From the NCBI RefSeq assembly GCF_001182045.1, contig NZ_CVTY01000007.1:310001-374000 (forward strand): 64,000 nucleotides of DNA. Direction: 5' to 3'. A model generated the notes under the pieces. It had not been told where the DNA came from and did not search any database. It saw only the letters and a list, made by a program, of their open reading frames with translations. Below, piece after piece: positions 1-6,824 of this stretch. The translations under genes and the position numbers were made by a program. Position 1 is the first letter of the stretch, and each line of letters opens with the position of its first letter. The stretch comes from Dakarella massiliensis (GTDB lineage: Bacteria > Pseudomonadota > Gammaproteobacteria > Burkholderiales > Burkholderiaceae_F).

Positions 1-1188
1 CCCTTCAGGGACCGCTTCCGCGGCGGCCGCATCCTCTTCCTGACCCGCCGCAAACATCAGCCAGTCATTCACCTGCTCGATAAAGTTTTCGCAGCGGGGG
101 AGAAGGAGATCGATATCCGCGTTCCGGCCCTTGTTCGCCTTGAGGACTTCGCTCAGATCGGAGAGCGCCCGCCCCAGCTGCTCGAGATCCGGGATCAGAA
201 GCCCGAGATCCGGAATATCGTCGACCGACTTCCGGTCCCCTTCCAGGAAGTCAAGCTTGGTCGACACGGAAAGCGCCACTTCCTTCGCGGACCGGTCGAC
301 TTCGCTCGTCACGACGTCCCAGTTCGCGCCGTCCTTCGCGTTGGTTTTTCCGAGCTGCAGCGTGTCGCGCGCGAGTTCCAGCACCGCGTTCGTTGAAAAG
401 AGATCACCGAAGAAGTCTGTCGCGATCCCGGGGAGCTGATGCGCCTCATCAATCACGGTGAGCGGCATCGAGGGGAGGATCTCGTCTGCTCCCTCATCCG
501 CGATCGCGAGCGAACTGAGGAACAGGTGATGATTTACGACGAGAATATCGGCTTCCTTCGCCTCACGCCGCGCTTTTGTGAGGAAGCAGTCATCGTAAAG
601 CGGGCACTTGGTGCCGAGGCAATTCACTTTGGTCGACGTGACAAGCGGCCAGATCATCGCGTTTTCAGGGATGTGGCCAAGTTCCGAGCGGTCACCCGTC
701 TGGCTCGTGCGGCTGAAAATCTGAATATCGCGGAGATAGCCGACGTCTTCCTTTGACGGCACCCAGTCCACTTCTTCGAGCCGCTTCTTGCAGATGTAGT
801 TCGAGCGCCCTTTGAGGAGCACCGTGTTCGCGTGAAGGTCCAGCGCTTCGAGAATGAGCGGCAGGTCCTTTGAGTACAGCTGATCCTGAAGCGGCTTCCC
901 GGCGGTCGAGACGAGCACCCGGATACCGGAAAAAAGTGCCGGAACAAGGTAGGCGAACGTTTTGCCGGTACCGGTGCCGGCTTCCGCGACAAGCGTCCCC
1001 TTCTCCTCAATAGTCTGCGCGACAGCCTCCGCGAACTCCCGCTGACTCTCGCGCGGCACAAAGGACGGGAGCTTCTGCGTGAGAAGACCATGCGGGCTGA
1101 AGGCCTCGCGCACGTGCTGCACGAGCCGCGAAGGCTTTTCAGCCTCCCCCGCTGGCCCCAGCGCCAATTTCTCTTCACCCGCTTTCAT
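1..1188 (-). CDS. DinG/YoaA-type ATP-dependent DNA helicase (C-terminal part outside window)
   Basis: Superfamily 2, XPD/Rad3-like helicase. Reading the minus strand from the ATG at 1188 gives an open frame of 396 codons that runs off the left edge. Visible are a Walker A motif (AGTGTGKT, about residues 70-77), an iron-sulfur cluster region with four cysteines (YICKK followed by CLGTKC and DDC), and a DEAH box (VIDEAHQL). The iron-sulfur insertion and DEAH box are typical of DinG/YoaA, enzymes that unwind 5'-3' and resolve damaged or R-loop/G4 DNA. I chose the ATG at 1188 because the frame opens there and the helicase core starts about 40 residues later. The C-terminal helicase motifs lie outside the window, so DinG and YoaA cannot be told apart. 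Confidence 0.88.
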   Translation of the reverse strand, partial: MKAGEEKLALGPAGEAEKPSRLVQHVREAFSPHGLLTQKLPSFVPRESQREFAEAVAQTIEEKGTLVAEAGTGTGKTFAYLVPALFSGIRVLVSTAGKPLQDQLYSKDLPLILEALDLHANTVLLKGRSNYICKKRLEEVDWVPSKEDVGYLRDIQIFSRTSQTGDRSELGHIPENAMIWPLVTSTKVNCLGTKCPLYDDCFLTKARREAKEADILVVNHHLFLSSLAIADEGADEILPSMPLTVIDEAHQLPGIATDFFGDLFSTNAVLELARDTLQLGKTNAKDGANWDVVTSEVDRSAKEVALSVSTKLDFLEGDRKSVDDIPDLGLLIPDLEQLGRALSDLSEVLKANKGRNADIDLLLPRCENFIEQVNDWLMFAAGQEEDAAAAEAVPEG

Positions 1189-1532
1189 GTTTCCTGACCT
1201 GTTCCTATTTAAAGAAGGTCTGAGCGCCTGGACTTCCCTCCGCTCTGATCTCCTGAATCCGTGAGCGGGTTTATCCCCGCACGCCGGCCGCTTCCGCGGC
1301 AGTATTCTCGCATTCTAATAGTTCGGGTGCCGCTCTTTGACACGTATGCCCGCCAAATGGCGGATATCGGGAAAAAGCTGTACCCTAACTGAGTATATTT
1401 ATGTATCCGGAATAAAAAACGAGCGGGATCGATGAACCGCGGTTCTGAATGCCGCGCGCCCGCGTATCCGGATAACTGACCCCACGACGGACGCGTTGCG
1501 CCCGCGGTTTTTGAGAGAGAAGAGAAAGGACT
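1189..1532. other. Intergenic region between divergent helicase and alaA
   Basis: A 344-base divergent spacer. It carries the promoters of both neighbours, but I see no convincing coding frame. A TTGACA-like hexamer lies at 1337-1342 and an AT-rich patch at about 1391-1405, but their spacing does not make a clear sigma-70 promoter, so I do not call one. Confidence 0.5.
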
Positions 1533-2750
1533 ATGAAGACTTACGAAAAGTCCCATAAGCTCGACCACGTCTGCTATGACATCCGCGGTCCGATCATGGA
1601 TGAAGCGAACCGGATGATCCGGGCGGGTGAAGATGTAATGAAACTGAACATCGGAAACCCGGCCTATTTCGGATTCAAGACCCCGGAACCGCTTCTCAAG
1701 GCAATGGCGGAAAATCTCCCGAACACCGAGGGCTACACCGATTCCCATGGTCTCATGAGCGCGCGCCGCGCGATCGTCGACTACTGCAAGGAAAAGGGCA
1801 TCCCAAATGTCGGCGTGGATGATGTGTTCACCGGAAATGGCGTAAGCGAACTGATCACGCTCTCCATGCAGGGGCTTCTCGATAACGGAGATGAGGTGCT
1901 CGTCCCCGCGCCTGACTATCCGCTCTGGACCGCGTCCGTGACGCTCGCGGGCGGTACCGCGGTGCACTATATCTGTGACGAAAAGAGCGGCTGGCTCCCT
2001 GATCTCGACGATATGCGTAAAAAGGTGACGCCCCGCACGAAGGCGATCGTCGTGATCAACCCGAATAACCCCACGGGCGTTGTGTATCCGCGCGAAATCC
2101 TCGAAGGGATCGTGAAGATCGCGCGTGAATTTGATCTCATTCTCTACGCGGATGAAATCTATGACCGCCTCGTGATGGACGGGATCGAGCACGTGGCGCT
2201 CGCCTCTCTCGCCCCGGACCTGCTCACGGTGAGCTTCAACGGTCTCTCAAAGTCCCACCTGATGGCCGGTTACCGCGTGGGCTGGATGTGCCTCGCGGGC
2301 GACAAGCGCCGCTACAAGGGCTATATCGAAGGCATCAATCTCCTCTCCGCCATGCGTCTCTGCTCGAATGCCCCCGGTCAGTCACTGATCGCTCCGGCGC
2401 TCGCTCAGCGCGAGAGCACAAAGGAGATGCTCGTTCCCGGCGGCCGCGTTTACGAACAGCGCGAATGCATTTACCGGATGCTGAATGACATTCCGGGCGT
2501 CTCCGCCGTGCACCCCCAGGCCGCGTTCTACATCTTCCCGAAGATCGACGTGAAGCGCTTCAATATCCATGATGATGAACTCTTCGCGCTCGACCTCCTG
2601 AAGCAGGAAAAGATCCTGATCACGCATGGCCGCGGCTTCCACTGGATCAATCCGGATCACTTCCGCATCGTCTACCTCCCGCAGGTTGACGTGCTGTCAG
2701 CGGCCTGCGAAAAGATGAAGCACTTCTTTGAGCACTACACGCAGGCCTGA
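1533..2750 (+). CDS. alaA: Glutamate-pyruvate aminotransferase AlaA
   Basis: PLP-dependent class I aminotransferase that makes L-alanine from pyruvate and glutamate in the cytoplasm. At 405 residues it has the length of E. coli AlaA and follows it closely from the N-terminus (CYDIRGP, LKLNIGNPA-like block, PAPDYPLWTA, INPNNPTG, YADEIYD). The PLP lysine is K240 in FNGLSK, and the phosphate/carboxylate arginine is in HFRIV near the C-terminus. An AGAAAGGA ribosome site sits just before the ATG. The gene stands alone and ends at a strong bidirectional terminator. Nothing odd was seen. Confidence 0.95.
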   Translation: MKTYEKSHKLDHVCYDIRGPIMDEANRMIRAGEDVMKLNIGNPAYFGFKTPEPLLKAMAENLPNTEGYTDSHGLMSARRAIVDYCKEKGIPNVGVDDVFTGNGVSELITLSMQGLLDNGDEVLVPAPDYPLWTASVTLAGGTAVHYICDEKSGWLPDLDDMRKKVTPRTKAIVVINPNNPTGVVYPREILEGIVKIAREFDLILYADEIYDRLVMDGIEHVALASLAPDLLTVSFNGLSKSHLMAGYRVGWMCLAGDKRRYKGYIEGINLLSAMRLCSNAPGQSLIAPALAQRESTKEMLVPGGRVYEQRECIYRMLNDIPGVSAVHPQAAFYIFPKIDVKRFNIHDDELFALDLLKQEKILITHGRGFHWINPDHFRIVYLPQVDVLSAACEKMKHFFEHYTQA

Positions 2751-2778
2751 TCCGGCAGAGCGTCACGTCTCACAGCAA

Positions 2779-2815
2779 AAAAGCTTCCGGTTCAAAGCCG
2801 GAAGCTTTTTTGTTT
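2779..2815. terminator. Bidirectional Rho-independent terminator
   Basis: A ten-pair stem (AAGCTTCCGG / CCGGAAGCTT) with a seven-base loop, flanked by A6 on the left and T6 on the right. It can end alaA on the plus strand and the convergent coiled-coil gene on the minus strand. Confidence 0.92.
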
Positions 2816-2852
2816 CTCGCCCGAAAGAAAAACCTTCGGGACTCTGACACTT

Positions 2853-3893
2853 TTACTGGAACGGGTTAATCGATTCGCTCCGCTCTTTCCGCTCAGCCTC
2901 ATACTTCTTCTGAAGCTCGATCCGGTTCTGACGGTCCTGCTCATTCCGGGTCGCGCGTTCGGCGCGTTTCTGCGCAAGGTCAGCTCCCTTCTGCTCGGCC
3001 TTCGCCTTGCGGTCAGCGGCTTCTGCCGCGCGCTTATTGTAGGATGCGACATTTTCGGGTTCTTTCGCGGCCTTCGCGGCATCCGCCGCGCGGCGCTCCG
3101 CGACACGCTCTACCGTCTTATCGTGCTGCTCGACACGCTTCGCGGCAGCCGCGGCATCCTCAACCGCTTTGGCCTGACGCTCCGCGATGTCAGCCTGACG
3201 GCGGGCATAGGTTTCTTCGTTCTGAAGTTCCTTTGCCTGCTTCTCCAGGGCTTCACTCTGCGCCTTCGCGACCCGTTCCTCAGCGCGGATCCGGGCTTCC
3301 ATACGGGATTCGGCGCCCATCATGCGCTTCGTCGGGGCGTTGTCATCGAGGACCGCGCCGATTTCACCCGCGCTCGCTTCTTTCCCCGCCTCAATCTTTG
3401 CCTGGAGCTGACGCTCTTTTTCCTTCTGCGCGTTTTCGGCCCGGAGCCAGTCCTTCGCCTCAAGCTCCACACGGCGGAATTCCTTCTCCCGGTCGTAGGA
3501 ATTCACGCGGTTCTTTTCCCAGCAGGCGCTGACGAAAAACCGGTCAATACAGGCATCGTGCTCAATCGCTTCCTGCTTCTTCAGCGCCGCGCGGTTGCGG
3601 TCAACGTCCGCGAGCGCGGCTTCCGCTTCATCATGCGTCTTGATAGAGCCCGCAGGCCAGCGCTGGAGGATGCTTGAGTCCGTCAGACGGTCAGAACCCG
3701 TTTTCGGAGCCGGCGTGAGACGCGCGGGATCCACATCGGCACCCGGCGCGGCGTTCGCTTTCGGTGCCCGGATCGTGGAGCCTGAAGTCATCACGGAACC
3801 GGATTTCCCAGCAATGCCGGTGCCGGCCGCGAAGACAGAACCTGAAATCAGCGTAAGCGTGAAAAGACAAACTGCAGACCGGGCAAAATGCAT
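2853..3893 (-). CDS. Secreted coiled-coil protein, function unknown
   Basis: A 346-residue protein with an N-terminal signal peptide (MHFARSAVC, hydrophobic core, SVFAAG cleavage region), so it is probably periplasmic. Residues from about 90 onward carry the motif CIDRFFVSACWEKNR, and the rest is Lys/Glu/Ala/Arg-rich and looks like one long helical coiled coil. The start at 3893 is preferred to an ATG nine codons upstream because AGAGG lies about ten bases before it and the signal peptide begins there. Similar Cys-x(7)-Cys plus coiled-coil proteins occur as uncharacterised genes in Burkholderiales (recollection, not a search). The gene stands alone, transcribed convergently with alaA. No function is proposed. 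Confidence 0.8.
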   Translation of the reverse strand: MHFARSAVCLFTLTLISGSVFAAGTGIAGKSGSVMTSGSTIRAPKANAAPGADVDPARLTPAPKTGSDRLTDSSILQRWPAGSIKTHDEAEAALADVDRNRAALKKQEAIEHDACIDRFFVSACWEKNRVNSYDREKEFRRVELEAKDWLRAENAQKEKERQLQAKIEAGKEASAGEIGAVLDDNAPTKRMMGAESRMEARIRAEERVAKAQSEALEKQAKELQNEETYARRQADIAERQAKAVEDAAAAAKRVEQHDKTVERVAERRAADAAKAAKEPENVASYNKRAAEAADRKAKAEQKGADLAQKRAERATRNEQDRQNRIELQKKYEAERKERSESINPFQ

Positions 3894-4016
3894 GGGAATA
3901 AAACCTCTGTACTGGGACAATCCGGAGTCAAGATCGGGATTTTCAAGTTTAGCGCAGGACGCCTGAAAAATCGAAGCCCCGCCCGTAAGGATTCGGTCTG
4001 AATCGCATCCGGCTGT

Positions 4017-4051
4017 AAAAAAGAGGAGAGAAGCGCCGCTTCTCCCCTCTC
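4017..4051 (-). terminator. Terminator of the sucA-sucB-lpdA operon
   Basis: On the minus strand, a GAGGGGAGAAGCG / CGCTTCTCTCCTC stem with one mismatch is followed by T6. It lies 24 bases past the lpdA stop. Confidence 0.9.
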
Positions 4052-4074
4052 AATTCAAACTGCCGCGAGACCGA

Positions 4075-5502
4075 TCAGCTATTCAGCGGACGCCCAAGAA
4101 TCGTGAGCGCGGCTTCCCGGATCGCCTCAGCGAACGTCGGGTGGGCGATTGTCGTAAGCGCCACATCCTCGCACGTCGCTTCGGTCGCGAGGATGAAGGA
4201 CGCCGCTGCGATCAGTTCTCCCGCTTCAGACCCCAGGATATGAATCCCGAGCACCCGGTCATTCTCGGCGTCTGCCACGATCTTCACGAACCCGTCTGTC
4301 TGCCCCTGAGCCCGGGCGCGGCCGTTAGCGGAGAAGAATGCCTTTCCAGCCTTCACCGTGTAACCCTCATTCCGGGCCTCGGCCTCCGTGAGTCCTACCC
4401 AGGCGATTTCAGGATGCGTGTAAATCACGGAGGGAACAAGCCGGTGATTGATCACCGGATGCTCACCCGCGATCTCTTCGGCGACCGCCACGCCTTCGTC
4501 ACTTGCCTTATGCGCGAGCATCGGTCCGCGCACGAGGTCTCCGATCGCGTAGACTCCGGGGAGATTCGTGCGGCACCCCTCATCCACTTCGACAAATCCC
4601 CGGGCATCCGCCTTCAGCCCCACGGCTTCCGGGTTCACGGACTGCAGCGCCGGGACGCGTCCGATCGACACCATCAGCCGGTCAAACACCGCTTCCTTCT
4701 CTTCGTCTCCCGTGCGGTAACGAACCGCGACGCCGTCCGCCCGCTTTTCGACGGACTCCACACGGCACCCGAAGTGGAACGTAAAACCGGTCTTCTTATA
4801 AACCTGAAGCGCGGCGCGTGAAATCTCTTCATCCGCGATTCCGAGGAACCCGGGAAGCGCTTCGAGCATCGTTACTTCAGCACCCAGCCGCTGCCACACA
4901 GCGCCGATCTCAAGCCCGATCACGCCGGCCCCGATAATGCCGAGGCGCTTCGGAACCGTGGTCTGCTCGAGGCCTCCGGTCGACGTGAGAATCGTCTTTT
5001 CGTCCGGCGTAATCCCGGGAAGCATGCGGGGAACGGATCCCGCGGCCACCACAACGTTAGCCGCCGTGATTTCGGTGCCGTCCGATAGCCCGATCTTCCA
5101 GGCACCGGGCTTTCCGCCCGGGAGGAAGTGCGCGGATTCCGGGAAGAATTCGACCCCGTTTTTCTTAAAGAGCCAGAGAACGCCGTCGTTTGACTTCCGG
5201 ACCACTTTGGCGCGGCGCGCCTGAATCACATCGAGATCAAAGGACGCCGGTCCGACATTGACACCGAGTTCGCGGAATGTCTCACCCGCGGACTCGTAGG
5301 CGAGAGAGGACGCGAGCATCGCCTTGGACGGAATGCAGCCGACGTTTGTGCAGGTGCCGCCAGGGGCAGCTTTGCCATCCGCGTCCTTCCAGGGATCCGC
5401 CGCCGCGGTTTTAAACCCGAGCTGGGCTGCGCGGATCGCGCACTCGTATCCACCCGGGCCCGCGCCGATCACGAAAACATCAAAATCAGTTCCTTCAGCC
5501 AT
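4075..5502 (-). CDS. lpdA: Dihydrolipoyl dehydrogenase (E3)
   Basis: FAD-dependent E3 component that reoxidises dihydrolipoyl groups on E2 and reduces NAD+. It has 475 residues, the usual length. It shows an N-terminal FAD fingerprint (VIGAGPGG), the redox-active disulfide in GGTCTNVGCIPSK, a central NAD-binding fingerprint (GIIGAGVIGLEIG), the second FAD contact (YAIGDLV), and the C-terminal His-Glu pair in AHPTFAEA. It starts 12 bases after sucB-like ends, with an AAGGGAGT ribosome site inside the upstream stop region. It is the last gene of the operon, in the order E1-E2-E3. All catalytic residues are present. Confidence 0.95.
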   Translation of the reverse strand: MAEGTDFDVFVIGAGPGGYECAIRAAQLGFKTAAADPWKDADGKAAPGGTCTNVGCIPSKAMLASSLAYESAGETFRELGVNVGPASFDLDVIQARRAKVVRKSNDGVLWLFKKNGVEFFPESAHFLPGGKPGAWKIGLSDGTEITAANVVVAAGSVPRMLPGITPDEKTILTSTGGLEQTTVPKRLGIIGAGVIGLEIGAVWQRLGAEVTMLEALPGFLGIADEEISRAALQVYKKTGFTFHFGCRVESVEKRADGVAVRYRTGDEEKEAVFDRLMVSIGRVPALQSVNPEAVGLKADARGFVEVDEGCRTNLPGVYAIGDLVRGPMLAHKASDEGVAVAEEIAGEHPVINHRLVPSVIYTHPEIAWVGLTEAEARNEGYTVKAGKAFFSANGRARAQGQTDGFVKIVADAENDRVLGIHILGSEAGELIAAASFILATEATCEDVALTTIAHPTFAEAIREAALTILGRPLNS

Positions 5503-5514
5503 CAGGCGACTCCC

Positions 5515-6771
5515 TTAAAGAAAGATCCGGACAGGATTCTCAATGAGTGAACGGAAGAAGAGCAGCGCGTCTGACGCCGTTTCCCGCTCCACCATGCGGC
5601 TGTCGAAGGAAAGCGCGGCGACCGCCACCCGGCGGGGCTCCCACGTGCTGTTCTTCCAGACCGCGGTTTCCTCGGCCCGGTGCACCGCGAGCGTCGCGGC
5701 CTGAGGCGGCGTCACAGCAGGGGTCGATGAAATCGTTCCGGCCCCCCGCCCCGTGATCAGCGTGATGTCGCCAAGCGACAGTTCCTGAGGCGTGAGGCTG
5801 CCGGCTTCAGCCCGGCTCCTCAGGTCTGACACCCGGCGAAGGAGCCCTGCGATGCCTTCGCGTCGGGACGCGACAACGGCCGGGTAAATGGTGCCAAGCG
5901 CCGTGTCCACAGCGAGATTCACGAGCGCGGTGCCTGAAGAGGCAGCCGGCGCGATCGCGGGGAAAGCTTCCGCCGTGCGGGAAAGCGCGGCGGCAAACAC
6001 CGCGGATGCTTCAAGCGGCACGCCTTCACGCGCTTCAAACGCAGCGGACTCGTTTTCAATCAGGTCAAAGAGCGATGTGACATCCACCTTCTCGAAAAGC
6101 GTCACGGCGGCCGTTCCGAGGCTTAAATTCAGCCGGACTGAGGCCGCCGCTGACGCGACGCGCGAAGTGTCCCGCGAAACCGCGTGGGACGCGGGGAAGA
6201 AAACCGAAACCGGGGGTTCTGCCGGCGCGGCTGCCTGTGGCGCAGGAATCACGGCCGGCGCTGCCGGAACAGGAGCCGGCGCGGGTGTCGGAAGAGAAGT
6301 GGCCTTTGCTTCCACGTCTGCCTTTGTCACACGGCCGCCGACCCCGGTGCCCTGAAGCGCCCGGGCGTCGATCCCGGCTTCAGCCGCAGCCCTGAGGGCG
6401 GACGGCATCACGCGGGACTCAGCGGGTTTCTCTGCCGGAGCCGGAGCGGCTGCCTCAGGAGCCGGCGCAGGCTTGGGAGCGGGGGCCGAAGCTGCTGCGG
6501 CAGCGGCCGGAGCGGTCTCGGTCTTCGCCGCTCCCTCCTCCACCTTCGCCACGACATCACCGTTCTTCACCGTATCCCCTTCCTTCACGAGGATCTCGGT
6601 CACCACACCGTCGCACGGCGCGCTCACTTCGAGCACCACCTTATCCGTCTCAAGCTCAACCAGAACCTGATCCTCTTCCACCGCGTCACCCGGCTTCACC
6701 TTCCAGCCAAGCACCTCAGCGCTCGACACCGATTCGGATAGTTCCGGGACTTTGATTTCAATTTCACTCAT
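5515..6771 (-). CDS. sucB: 2-oxoglutarate dehydrogenase E2-like protein with altered catalytic motif
   Basis: E2 component architecture in 418 residues. The lipoyl domain (about 1-78) has lipoylation lysine K44 in ETDKVV. A long Ala/Pro linker follows, then a peripheral-subunit-binding domain (VMPSALRAAAEAGIDARALQGTG region, about 125-160), an Ala/Pro linker and an acyltransferase-like domain (about 200-418). In E2 transferases the C-terminal motif is DHRxxDG. Here it reads SFDSRMVERE, so the catalytic His is Ser391, the Asp is Glu395 and the Gly is Arg396. The usual NLG-type segment is also changed (TGRGAG). The DNA reading is in frame with no stop or shift. The gene lies 53 bases after sucA and 12 before lpdA. 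The name is by position; transferase activity is doubtful. It could be a structural, E3-binding-protein-like subunit. Confidence 0.85.
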   Translation of the reverse strand: MSEIEIKVPELSESVSSAEVLGWKVKPGDAVEEDQVLVELETDKVVLEVSAPCDGVVTEILVKEGDTVKNGDVVAKVEEGAAKTETAPAAAAAASAPAPKPAPAPEAAAPAPAEKPAESRVMPSALRAAAEAGIDARALQGTGVGGRVTKADVEAKATSLPTPAPAPVPAAPAVIPAPQAAAPAEPPVSVFFPASHAVSRDTSRVASAAASVRLNLSLGTAAVTLFEKVDVTSLFDLIENESAAFEAREGVPLEASAVFAAALSRTAEAFPAIAPAASSGTALVNLAVDTALGTIYPAVVASRREGIAGLLRRVSDLRSRAEAGSLTPQELSLGDITLITGRGAGTISSTPAVTPPQAATLAVHRAEETAVWKNSTWEPRRVAVAALSFDSRMVERETASDALLFFRSLIENPVRIFL

Positions 6772-6824
6772 GCTTATCTCTCCGGGGCGGCGAAATCTTC
6801 CGCCGCCCTCCGATCAGGTTGTCG

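Noticed and set aside
1209-2192. Long open frame opposite alaA (about 330 codons)
   Set aside because: It is the mirror strand of a clearly recognised aminotransferase; high-GC codons keep the opposite frame open. No ribosome site or family match.
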